Origin: JAXHMM01 sp964528445 | Lineage (GTDB): Bacteria > Bacteroidota > Rhodothermia > Balneolales > Balneolaceae | Assembly (NCBI GenBank): GCA_964528445.1 | Contig: CAZGSL010000010.1 | Span: 1-62,399, forward strand | Direction of reading: 5' to 3' | Length of the DNA stretch: 62,399 nt | Part shown: piece by piece, positions 42,529 through 50,595 of the stretch | Position numbering within the stretch: position 1 is the stretch's first letter | Layout of the letters: each line of letters opens with the position of its first letter | Translations under genes and position numbers: made by a program | The notes under the pieces: model-generated | Seen by the model: only the letters and a program-made list of their open reading frames with translations | Database searches by the model: none | Told to the model about the DNA's origin: nothing

Positions 42529-43455
42529 TTACTCCTCCTCGCTGGAATCTTCCTGCTCGGTGCTCTCCGTTTTCTCCGTATCCCCGGTCTCCTCTGTCTC
42601 CTCGTCTTCGGGCACCATGTCCGATTCGGGCGAGGCCTTGGCCACCTTCTTACGCCGTTTCCTTCTCTTGCCGGAGGATTTTGCCTGTTTTCCCCCCTCT
42701 TTTTTCTCTTCGGCGTGGCGGGCTTCTTCGGCCGCCTTTTCCAGCAGCTCCTCTTCGTTCTGGGCTTCCCGTTCGGCGTTGCCCGCGATAACCGCGTCGG
42801 CGACGTGGGAGGTAATCAGCTGGATGGTGCGTGCAGCATCGTCGTTGCAGGGGATGATGTGATCCGGGATGTCGGGATCGCTGTTGGTATCCACCATGGC
42901 GACAATGGGTATGTTGAGTTTCACCGCCTCGTTGACGGCGATGTGCTCCTTGATGGTGTCCACCACAAAAATGGCCCCGGGGATGTGGTTCATGTTGGCG
43001 ATTCCCCCGAGAGTCTGCTCCAGTTTCTCGCGCTCCCGTTCCAGCATGAGGGCTTCCTTCTTGGTAAGCTCCTCGAAGGTGCCGTCCCGGCTCATGCGGT
43101 CGATCTCCTCCATGCGGGAGATGCTCTTCCGGACGGTGGAGAAGTTGGTGAGCATGCCTCCAAGCCAGCGGTGCGTCACATAGGGCATCCCGCAGCGGAT
43201 CGCTTCCGTTTTAACGATGTCCTGGGCCTGCTTTTTGGTGCCGACGAACAGGATGGTTTTTCCGGATCGGGCCAGGCGGGAGACATTGTCCAGGGCTTCC
43301 TGGAAATACTTCTCGGTTTTTTTGAGGTCGATGATGTGAATTCCGTTCCGCTCCATAAAGATGAATTCCTTCATCTTGGGATTCCAGCGGCGGGTAAGGT
43401 GGCCGAAATGGGCCCCCGATTGGAGCAGTTCTTCCAGGTTGGGTGCTTCAGGCAT
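42529..43455 (-). CDS. rpsB: 30S ribosomal protein S2 with long acidic C-terminal extension
   Basis: Component of the small ribosomal subunit. The first 240 residues are a normal S2: SGAHFGHLTRRWNPKM, LFVGTKKQAQDIV, RWLGGMLTNFSTV and PIVAMVDTNSDPDIPDHIIPCNDDA. The total of 308 residues is about 60 more than usual. The extra part starts with an Ala/Glu helix, then a Lys/Arg cluster (GKRRKRRKKV), and ends in a highly acidic Glu/Thr/Ser tail. The tail is probably disordered. The gene is preceded by a highly structured leader, suggesting autogenous control. Confidence 0.96.
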   Translation of the reverse strand: MPEAPNLEELLQSGAHFGHLTRRWNPKMKEFIFMERNGIHIIDLKKTEKYFQEALDNVSRLARSGKTILFVGTKKQAQDIVKTEAIRCGMPYVTHRWLGGMLTNFSTVRKSISRMEEIDRMSRDGTFEELTKKEALMLEREREKLEQTLGGIANMNHIPGAIFVVDTIKEHIAVNEAVKLNIPIVAMVDTNSDPDIPDHIIPCNDDAARTIQLITSHVADAVIAGNAEREAQNEEELLEKAAEEARHAEEKKEGGKQAKSSGKRRKRRKKVAKASPESDMVPEDEETEETGDTEKTESTEQEDSSEEE

Positions 43456-43486
43456 AGTATGATTATTTATGTTTGAGTTTATCCTC

Positions 43487-43551
43487 TACGCGGGTCCACC
43501 CAGGCGCTAATCCGCCGGCTGGCGGACACCCGGCGCTCTGGTCGCCGCGTA
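43487..43551 (-). promoter_or_regulatory. Structured 5' leader of rpsB, candidate S2-responsive element
   Basis: Nested complementarity fills the gap between rpsI and rpsB. The outer arms TACGCGG and CCGCGTA are at 43487-43493 and 43545-43551. Middle arms are ACC-C-AG (43498-43503) and CTGGT (43538-43542). GCGC at 43504-43507 pairs with GCGC at 43533-43536. The inner hairpin is TCCGCC-GGCT-GGCGGA (43511-43526). No T tract follows, so it is not a simple terminator. Pairing was worked out by eye. Confidence 0.55.
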
Positions 43552-43590
43552 TGTGTGATGATTGAAATTGGTAAAAACGTCCCGCGAATC

Positions 43591-43977
43591 CTAGCGCTTG
43601 GAGAACTGGGATTTCTTGCGGGCCTTCGGCTGGCCGTACTTCTTGCGCTCCACCATGCGATCGTCCCGCGTAAGCAGGTCGTGTGATTTCAGCACATCGT
43701 GAAGCTCTTCGTCATGATCGTCCAGGGCCCGGGCCAGTGCGTGCTGAATGGCGCCGGCCTGGCCTGTGATGCCTCCTCCGCTGACCGTAACCTTGATTTC
43801 AAAATTGCCGTGCAGATCGGTCACCTCCAGCGGGAGGGACGCAATATTGCGGTGGGCCTGGGTACAGAAGTAGTCGTCCAGTTCCTTGTCGTTCACAATA
43901 AAATCACCGTCGCCCGGCTGAATGTAGAGTCGGGCCGTTGAGGTCTTTCTTCTTCCGATGAAGTTTTTCTGTTCCAT
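43591..43977 (-). CDS. rpsI: 30S ribosomal protein S9
   Basis: Small-subunit protein whose C-terminal tail reaches the P-site tRNA. The 128-residue product has the signature GGGITGQAGAIQHALARAL and DHDEELHDVL. It ends in the conserved basic tail RKKSQFSKR. The start IGRRKTSTARLYIQPG is also typical. It follows rplM by 11 bases and is surely co-transcribed with it, the standard bacterial L13-S9 pair. No irregularities are seen. Confidence 0.97.
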   Translation of the reverse strand: MEQKNFIGRRKTSTARLYIQPGDGDFIVNDKELDDYFCTQAHRNIASLPLEVTDLHGNFEIKVTVSGGGITGQAGAIQHALARALDDHDEELHDVLKSHDLLTRDDRMVERKKYGQPKARKKSQFSKR

Positions 43978-43988
43978 CCGTATGCGTT

Positions 43989-44435
43989 TTATTGAAAGTC
44001 GATTTCTTCGGGTTGCTGTGCCTCGTGCGGATGATCCGGTCCGGCGTAGACGCGAAGGTTGGTCATGATCTTGCTTCCCAGCCGGTTCTTCGGGAGCATG
44101 CCTCTCACGGCGTTGGTAATCAGAAACGTGGGGTCCTTCTCCATCATCTCTTCCGCCGTGGTAAATCGCTCGCCGCCGGGATATTCCGTGTAGCGGAAAT
44201 ACTCTTTCTGCTGCATTTTCTTGCCGTTCAGCGCGACCTTTTCGGCATTGATCACGATAACATTGTCGCCGGTATCCATGTGCGGGGTGAACTGCGGCTT
44301 ATGTTTGCCCCGCAATACCCGCGCGACATTGCTGGCCAGCCTGCCGAGCGGCTGCTCTTCGGCGTCCACAAGAACCCACTTCTTTTCAATATCCTTCGGC
44401 TTGGCCGAATAGGTCTTGTAACTGTTCGTATCCAC
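43989..44435 (-). CDS. rplM: 50S ribosomal protein L13
   Basis: Early-assembling large-subunit protein. The 148 residues carry the expected WVLVDAEEQPLGRLASNVARVLRGKHKPQFTP start region, the GDNVIVINAEKVALNGKK segment and AVRGMLPKNRLG. It is the first gene of the minus-strand run rplM-rpsI-rpsB-tsf-pyrH-frr. The 288 bases upstream, shared with the divergent aconitase gene, should contain promoters in both directions. I cannot pick out a convincing box or a known L13 leader there. Confidence 0.97.
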   Translation of the reverse strand: MDTNSYKTYSAKPKDIEKKWVLVDAEEQPLGRLASNVARVLRGKHKPQFTPHMDTGDNVIVINAEKVALNGKKMQQKEYFRYTEYPGGERFTTAEEMMEKDPTFLITNAVRGMLPKNRLGSKIMTNLRVYAGPDHPHEAQQPEEIDFQ

Positions 44436-44723
44436 GGTTTTTAAGGACTTTAAAATTATTTTTTCATGAAGTCTCGCAAAATATGCTTAATTCGATCGAT
44501 ATGCAACGTAGGCCAAAAATTTTTTCGCGGTTTCATCCTCCCCGCCCTGCTTCGCGGTCCGCCGCTCTTCCATGGGGAAATCCGGATGCCGATCGGGGGG
44601 GGCGTACTGCATTTTTCCGACCTGGGAAAGAGGATAAAGTGCGGAATAAGCCGTAAATTTCGTCCCTGAAATTTAAAACGGCCGTCCCCCGGCCGCCGCG
44701 TTCAACCAGAAAAACCGACGCCA

Positions 44724-47444
44724 ATGAGTACCTCCAGAGAACTGATGCAGTGCCGAACAGAATTCGATACCGGGAATGGAACCGCTTTTCTCTACAGCCT
44801 CAGGAAGCTTGACCGGCTGGGATGCGGCGATATCGGCAGGCTCCCCTTCACCATACGCATCCTGCTGGAAGCCGTACTGAGGGAGTACGACGGTTATATG
44901 GTGACCGAAGAGGACGTCCGCCTGCTGGCCGGGTATAATGCGGCCGACCCGCAGGGCGAAATTCCGTACAAGCCGTCCCGGGTGGTGCTGCAGGACTTTA
45001 CCGGCGTGCCGGCGGTGGTCGACCTGGCCGCGCTGCGCTCGGCCATGGACCGGATGGGAGGGGATCCCACCTCCATCAATCCCCGGGTGCCGGTGGACCT
45101 GGTCATCGATCATTCGGTGCAGGTGGACATGTTCGGCCGGGATTTCGCCTTCATGTTCAACGTGGAGAAGGAGTTCGAGCGCAACCGGGAGCGCTACGAG
45201 TTTCTGAAGTGGGGGCAGAAGGCGTTTGAAAATTTCCGTGTGGTGCCGCCCGGACGGGGAATCGTGCACCAGGTCAACCTGGAATACCTGGCCAAGGGCG
45301 TATTTACCCGGACCGAAGAGGACGGTTCGGTCGTGGCCTATCCCGACACCCTGGTGGGTACCGACTCACATACCACCATGATCAACGGGCTGGGGATCCT
45401 GGGATGGGGCGTCGGGGGCATAGAGGCGGAGGCCGCCATGCTCGGGCAGCCCATCTACATGCTGGTCCCCGAGGTGGTGGGGGTGAAACTGACCGGCCGG
45501 CTGCGTGAAGGCATCACCGCGACCGACCTCACCCTGACGGTCACCGAGATGCTTCGGCGGCACGGGGTGGTGGGCAAGTTCGTGGAGTTCTACGGGGAGG
45601 GTCTCTCCCACATGAGTCTGCCGGACCGGGCCACCATCGCCAACATGTCCCCCGAATACGGGGCGACCATGGGATTTTTTCCGGTGGACGAGGAGGCGAT
45701 TCGGTACCTGAGAAGAACCGGCCGGCCGGAGGAGCAGGTGCAGCTCGTGGAGCGCTACATGCGGGAGCAGGGACTGTTCCGCACCTCCAAAACGCCCGAT
45801 CCCGAGTTCACCGAGACGCTGGAGCTGGACCTGGGCGAGGTGGAGACCTCCCTGGCCGGCCCCAAGCGTCCGCAGGACCGGATCGCGCTTCCGCGGATGA
45901 AGGAGACGTTCGAAAACTCCCTCACCAGCGACGACCCTACGATGGGATTCAACCTGCCCCAGGAGAAGCTGGCCAGCAAGGGGCTCTATACCAACGGGCA
46001 GGATGTGGAGATGGAGCACGGCGATGTGGTGATCGCCGCCATTACCAGCTGCACCAATACTTCCAATCCAAGTGTCATGCTCGGGGCGGGGATCCTCGCC
46101 AAGAAAGCCCTGGAGAGGGGGCTCACGGTGCCGCCCTACGTGAAGACTTCCCTGGCACCCGGCTCGCGGGTGGTCACCGACTACCTGGAGGAGGCGGGGC
46201 TGACCGACGAGCTTGACCGGCTCGGCTTCAACCTGGTGGGTTACGGCTGCACCACCTGCATCGGCAACTCGGGTCCCCTCCCCGAGGCGGTGGAGCGGGC
46301 CGTGAAAGAGGGCGACCTGATCGTGGCCGGCGTACTCTCGGGCAACCGGAACTTCGAAGGACGGATTCATCCTTACGTGAAAGCCAATTACCTGGCCTCG
46401 CCGCCCCTGGTGGTTGCCTACGCCCTGGCGGGGACGGTGGACGTCGACCTGGAGAGCGAGCCGATCGGGACCGACCGCGAGGGCAACAAGGTGTACCTGA
46501 GAGATATCTGGCCGACCTCCGACGAGATCGCGGAGCACCTGGACCACGCCATCCGGCCGGAGCTTTTCCATAAGGAGTACGGGGAGATTTTTGAATCGGA
46601 GGAGTGGGACGCTATCTCCGTGGGGAGCGGGAAGCTTTACGAATGGAGGGACGAGTCCACTTATATCCAGGAACCGCCCTTCTTCGTGGATATGGGCCCC
46701 GAGCCCGATCCCATCCGCCCCATACGCGGGGCACGCGCGCTGATCAAGGTGGGCGACTCCATCACCACCGACCACATCTCCCCGGCCGGCTCCATCGCCG
46801 AAGAGAGTCCGGCGGGACGGTACCTGGTCGAGCGGGGCGTTCCCCCGGAAGAGTTCAACTCCTACGGCTCCCGCCGCGGGAACGACCGTGTGATGACCCG
46901 CGGCACCTTCGCCAACGTGCGGTTCAAAAACGACCTGGCGCCGGGCCGGGAGGGAGGCTACACCCGCTATTTCCCGGACGACGAGATCACCACCGTCTAC
47001 GATGCCGCCATGCGCTACCGGGAGGACGGCACCCCGCTGATCGGGCTGGCCGGGAAGGAGTACGGAACCGGCTCTTCCCGCGACTGGGCGGCCAAGGGAA
47101 CGATCCTGCTGGGCATAGAAGCGGTGATTGCGGAGTCGTACGAACGTATCCACCGTTCCAACCTGGTCGGCATGGGCGTGCTTCCGCTCCAGTTCCGGGA
47201 GGGGGAGTCCGCCGACAGCCTGGGGCTGGACGGGTTGGAGACGTTCTCCATCCTGGTGGACGACGACCTGGAGCCCCGGCAGATGGTGACGGTGGAGGCG
47301 GAGAAAGAGGACGGGGAGACCGTGCGTTTTGAGGCGGTCTGCCGGATCGACACGCCCGTGGAGATCGCGTACTACCGCAACGGGGGAATCCTGCACTACG
47401 TGCTGCGCGACTACCACCGTTCGACCGGGGAGGCGGAAGAGTGA
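44724..47444 (+). CDS. acnA: Aconitate hydratase, AcnA type
   Basis: Iron-sulfur enzyme interconverting citrate and isocitrate in the TCA cycle. The 906 residues and domain order match the AcnA/IRP1 group. DSHTTMINGLGILGWGVGGIEAE lies near residue 215. The three cluster cysteines are Cys443 in TSCTNTS and Cys509 and Cys512 in GCTTCIGN. The swivel domain has GDSITTDHISPAG and YGTGSSRDWAAKG. The gene is complete and stands alone, divergent from rplM. A GC-rich hairpin separates it from the convergent polyketide operon. Confidence 0.97.
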   Translation: MSTSRELMQCRTEFDTGNGTAFLYSLRKLDRLGCGDIGRLPFTIRILLEAVLREYDGYMVTEEDVRLLAGYNAADPQGEIPYKPSRVVLQDFTGVPAVVDLAALRSAMDRMGGDPTSINPRVPVDLVIDHSVQVDMFGRDFAFMFNVEKEFERNRERYEFLKWGQKAFENFRVVPPGRGIVHQVNLEYLAKGVFTRTEEDGSVVAYPDTLVGTDSHTTMINGLGILGWGVGGIEAEAAMLGQPIYMLVPEVVGVKLTGRLREGITATDLTLTVTEMLRRHGVVGKFVEFYGEGLSHMSLPDRATIANMSPEYGATMGFFPVDEEAIRYLRRTGRPEEQVQLVERYMREQGLFRTSKTPDPEFTETLELDLGEVETSLAGPKRPQDRIALPRMKETFENSLTSDDPTMGFNLPQEKLASKGLYTNGQDVEMEHGDVVIAAITSCTNTSNPSVMLGAGILAKKALERGLTVPPYVKTSLAPGSRVVTDYLEEAGLTDELDRLGFNLVGYGCTTCIGNSGPLPEAVERAVKEGDLIVAGVLSGNRNFEGRIHPYVKANYLASPPLVVAYALAGTVDVDLESEPIGTDREGNKVYLRDIWPTSDEIAEHLDHAIRPELFHKEYGEIFESEEWDAISVGSGKLYEWRDESTYIQEPPFFVDMGPEPDPIRPIRGARALIKVGDSITTDHISPAGSIAEESPAGRYLVERGVPPEEFNSYGSRRGNDRVMTRGTFANVRFKNDLAPGREGGYTRYFPDDEITTVYDAAMRYREDGTPLIGLAGKEYGTGSSRDWAAKGTILLGIEAVIAESYERIHRSNLVGMGVLPLQFREGESADSLGLDGLETFSILVDDDLEPRQMVTVEAEKEDGETVRFEAVCRIDTPVEIAYYRNGGILHYVLRDYHRSTGEAEE

Positions 47445-47455
47445 CAGCGTTGACG

Positions 47456-47483
47456 GGCCGCCGGCGCGACCGGGAAGGCGGCC
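47456..47483. terminator. GC-rich hairpin between convergent genes
   Basis: GGCCGCC (47456-47462) can pair with GGCGGCC (47477-47483) in the 45-base gap between the convergent acnA and FAD monooxygenase stops. There is no T tract on either side, so termination activity is uncertain. Confidence 0.35.
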
Positions 47484-47489
47484 GGACGA

Positions 47490-48635
47490 TCAAAAGTCCC
47501 GCATGGTAAACACGCGTGCCAGGTAGCGGGAGAGCGGCGTGTGCAGGGCGACGGATACCATCAGGTTACGGAGAGGGGCCAGTACCGACTTGCTGCCCAG
47601 CCGCATATTGAATTCGGCCCGCCGGATCGCCTTGCGCGCGGTGCGCCGCCGCCCCCTGTCGTAAGAGCGGAAAGAGCGTTCCCGGGAATCCGGATGTTGC
47701 AGGACGGTTTCGATGGCGCCCGCCAGCTCCCACGCCTGCAGCCATCCCAGGTTCATTCCCTGTCCCCCGATGGGACTCACCACCTGCGCGGCGTCTCCCG
47801 CCAGCAGGACGCGTCCCCGTGCCATGGGCCGGGCGATGTACCGCTGAACCCCGAAACTGCTCAGCATGTGGTTTTTCACCCCCTCCAGCTCGTGTCCCGT
47901 TCTCCGCTGCACCGCCTCTTCCAGGACTTTCCGGTCGGGCTGTTCCAGGTAGGACTCCGTGCCGACCACCCATCGCCGGCGCCGGGGAGGAAGGGGAAAC
48001 GACTCCACCAGCCCCTCCCGGCAGAGAAAGACGACGGCGTCCGCCCCGAAGCCCGTATGGTCGTCGAAGTCGCCCATCAGGTAGGATTTCCCGTAGGGAT
48101 TACCCTTGAAATCGAAACCGGCCCGCCGCCGGACCCCGCTCTCCTTGCCGTCGCATCCCACCAGGTAGTCGCAGCTCAGCTCCCCTTCCCTCCCCCCCTC
48201 CAGCGTCTCCACCCGGACCCCGCCGGACTCCTCGCGGAATCCGGTTACGCGCAGCCCGCGCCGCAGGGTGCCGGGCCGCCGCTCCCGGAGAGACTCCTCC
48301 AGGAGGCGTTCGGTCCGGTACTGGGGGAGGGAGAGAATAAAGTTGAAAGGGGGCGGACACGATTCGAACGAGACCGTCCCCAGCCGGCGCCTCCCGCTGC
48401 GGGCGACGCCCCGGCGGATGCGAATCCCCTCCTCCAGGAAGCGGTCGGCTACTCCCAGTTCGTCAAACCGTTCCAGGGAGACCGGGTGGATGCCGAGGGA
48501 GCGCGAATGGGTGATCGCCTCCTCCCGCTTCTCGGCCACCAGGCAGGAAACCCCCCGGCGGCGCAGGCAGAGTGCCAGGAAGAGTCCCACGGGACCCCCT
48601 CCGGCGATTACGACCGGGACGTGCGTGTTATCCAT
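47490..48635 (-). CDS. FAD-dependent monooxygenase of a type III polyketide operon
   Basis: Flavoprotein hydroxylase of 381 residues in the UbiH/p-hydroxybenzoate hydroxylase family. The N-terminal FAD-binding fingerprint is IAGGGPVGLFLAL (about residues 9-21). The second FAD motif is LLAGDAAQVVSPIGGQGMNLG near residue 285, with the DG-like CDYLVGCDG segment between. It is the last of three overlapping genes: the methyltransferase stop overlaps its start by 8 bases. In Streptomyces griseus the equivalent enzyme SrsC hydroxylates alkylresorcinols on the way to phenolic lipid quinones. A similar ring hydroxylation is inferred here. Confidence 0.88.
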   Translation of the reverse strand: MDNTHVPVVIAGGGPVGLFLALCLRRRGVSCLVAEKREEAITHSRSLGIHPVSLERFDELGVADRFLEEGIRIRRGVARSGRRRLGTVSFESCPPPFNFILSLPQYRTERLLEESLRERRPGTLRRGLRVTGFREESGGVRVETLEGGREGELSCDYLVGCDGKESGVRRRAGFDFKGNPYGKSYLMGDFDDHTGFGADAVVFLCREGLVESFPLPPRRRRWVVGTESYLEQPDRKVLEEAVQRRTGHELEGVKNHMLSSFGVQRYIARPMARGRVLLAGDAAQVVSPIGGQGMNLGWLQAWELAGAIETVLQHPDSRERSFRSYDRGRRRTARKAIRRAEFNMRLGSKSVLAPLRNLMVSVALHTPLSRYLARVFTMRDF

Positions 48636-49344
48636 GTTCGGTGCCCTCCTCTTTCAGTGCCAGCAGCCGAAACGGGAACAGACGCTGCACTTCCCATCCT
48701 TCGGGAAGCGCCCGTTCCAGCTCCCCGCGACGGTAGCTGCGGCGGATCGAGCGGAGCCCGTCTTCCGTGATGAACGAGTCCCGGAAAAAAGGCCGCGACA
48801 GAAGGTTGAAACAGTGCCAGGCGGGGACGCTTCTCTCGATGTCGCAGAAGAGGATTTTGCGCCGGCAGAGCGCGGACGACTCCGCCGCCAGGCGCTCCAG
48901 CTCCGGTCCCGTGAGATGGTGCAGCAGGTGGTTGGATACCACGAAATCGAATTGCCGCCCCTCGCGGATCAGCTCCCCCGGTGTTTTCTTCTGAAAACGG
49001 ACATCGTGGGGATTGGGCAGGGAGCGCGCGTAGTTCCATGCCCGGCGGTCGGTGTCGATCCCTGTTATCTCCAGCCGGTATCCCTCCCGCGCGGCTTTTT
49101 CGGCGAGACGGCGGGCGATGTCTCCCCCGCCGTACCCGATATCCAGCAGGCTGGTTTTCTCGCCCGGGGCGGGGGAGAGGTGGGGACGGATGTGACGGCT
49201 GTAGATATGGTTCCACCGTGAGATCAGCCGGTTCAGCACCGCGAAATGGCGGTAGGTGCGGCGCAGCTTTTCAGGGTCGCATTCGGGGTCGTCCATGCGT
49301 TCACGCACGTCGGTCCGCCGCTGGTCCAGGTCGGGGGCCGTCAC
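48628..49344 (-). CDS. SAM-dependent methyltransferase of a type III polyketide operon
   Basis: Class I methyltransferase of 238 residues. The SAM site is LLDIGYGGGDIARRL (about residues 68-82), followed by GIDTDRRAWNYA. Later FVVSNHLLHHL is typical of small-molecule methyltransferases. The N-terminus is helical and charged (MDDPECDPEKLRRTYRHF). It overlaps the polyketide synthase gene by 4 bases and the monooxygenase gene by 8 bases, so all three are translationally coupled. It most likely methylates the polyketide ring or its hydroxyl, like SrsB of Streptomyces. The exact acceptor position cannot be read from sequence. Confidence 0.87.
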   Translation of the reverse strand: MTAPDLDQRRTDVRERMDDPECDPEKLRRTYRHFAVLNRLISRWNHIYSRHIRPHLSPAPGEKTSLLDIGYGGGDIARRLAEKAAREGYRLEITGIDTDRRAWNYARSLPNPHDVRFQKKTPGELIREGRQFDFVVSNHLLHHLTGPELERLAAESSALCRRKILFCDIERSVPAWHCFNLLSRPFFRDSFITEDGLRSIRRSYRRGELERALPEGWEVQRLFPFRLLALKEEGTEHG

Positions 49345-50450
49345 GGCGCACCCTCCATGCGGGTGAGCAGGGCGCTCTCGATGGTAAGTCCCGGTCCGAA
49401 CGCCAGCGCGAGGGCGGGCTCCTCCCCGCCGGGGTGCTCCCGATTCAACAGCTCGGAGAGCACGAAGAGAATGGTGGCGCTGCTCATGTTCCCGTACTCC
49501 CGCAACACCTTGCGGGATGCCCGCATCTGTTTAGCGTCCAGGTTCATCTCACGCTGAATTTTGTCCAGTATGGCTCGTCCGCCGGGATGGACGGCCCACT
49601 CCGATATTCCTTCCGGCTTCTTGCCGGTTCCTTCCATCAGGGGAAGAAGGGCGTCCCGGAGATGGTCGCGCAGGATGTCGGGCACCGCGGGAGAGAGCAC
49701 CATGTCGAAGCCGGTGTCGCCGATGATCCACGCCATGTCGTCTTCGCTCCGTTCCGCGATGCCGGTGGAAAAACGGTCCATCCGGAAGGATGGCGATTCC
49801 CCCTCACGGCCGGAACCGACGAGCACGCCCGCTCCCCCGTCGGCAAACACCGATTCGGAGATCAGGTTGTCGGTTCGCTCCCGCCCCTGGAAATGGAGGC
49901 TGCAGAGTTCAAGGCAGACGATCAGAACGCGGGCCTCCGGGTCGGCCTCGCAGAAGGCGCGGGCCATGCGCAGGGCGGGGAAGGCCGCGAAGCAGCCCAT
50001 GAATCCCACGTGGAAGCGCTGGGTGGAGGGGTCGAGCCCCAGGTCTCGTATGATATGGAACGCGGGCTCCGGGGCGTAAAAGCCGGTGCAGGAGACCGTG
50101 ATTACGTGGGTGATCCGTTCGCGGGAAATTCCGCTCTCCCGGAGTACGGATCGGGCCAGCTCCGTAAAGAGGGGGCGGGCGTGCCGCACATAGCGGTCGT
50201 TCCGGCTGCCGGTGGAGGGATGGTCCATGCTGCCGTCGTCCCGGAAATAGTAGCGGGGATCCCCGTTGCCGTGAAAATCCCTGATCACCGTGTGCCTCTT
50301 GTCAATGCCCGAGCGGGCGTAGATGCGCCGGATGATGCGGCGGGTGGACTCCTTTTGGCCGACGTACTCCATCATCCGGTCGCGCAGGAACTCCTGCTCG
50401 TAATAGTGGTCGGGCACCCTGGTGGAAATATGATTGATATATGTCGCCAT
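49341..50450 (-). CDS. Type III polyketide synthase (chalcone/stilbene synthase family)
   Basis: Homodimeric enzyme that extends an acyl-CoA starter with malonyl-CoA and cyclises the chain. The 369 residues hold the full catalytic triad: Cys153 in FMGCFAAFPAL, His288 in VHPGGRAIL and Asn321 in YGNMSSATILF. Other marks are VSCTGFYAPEP and the GFG-loop equivalent AFGPGLTIES near the end. It heads a three-gene operon with a methyltransferase and an FAD monooxygenase. That composition is typical of alkylresorcinol and alkylpyrone or quinone lipid pathways. Starter length and ring type are unknown. A MATE exporter lies upstream in the same direction. Confidence 0.93.
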   Translation of the reverse strand: MATYINHISTRVPDHYYEQEFLRDRMMEYVGQKESTRRIIRRIYARSGIDKRHTVIRDFHGNGDPRYYFRDDGSMDHPSTGSRNDRYVRHARPLFTELARSVLRESGISRERITHVITVSCTGFYAPEPAFHIIRDLGLDPSTQRFHVGFMGCFAAFPALRMARAFCEADPEARVLIVCLELCSLHFQGRERTDNLISESVFADGGAGVLVGSGREGESPSFRMDRFSTGIAERSEDDMAWIIGDTGFDMVLSPAVPDILRDHLRDALLPLMEGTGKKPEGISEWAVHPGGRAILDKIQREMNLDAKQMRASRKVLREYGNMSSATILFVLSELLNREHPGGEEPALALAFGPGLTIESALLTRMEGAP

Positions 50451-50595
50451 GCCGGAACAGCTCGAACGTATCGATGACGTTGGATTACATTAATGTTAAA
50501 GGAAATAATCCAAATTCCTAAGGAAACGTAACGGAAATCGGGATCCCCGGGCGGTTTGGACTGGGCCCCGGCGATCGCCCGCGGACGGAAGACGG

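Noticed and set aside
45366..47417. A 683-codon open frame on the minus strand
   Set aside because: It lies antisense to acnA, whose motifs are complete. The antisense product is His/Val/Pro-rich low-complexity sequence typical of shadow frames.
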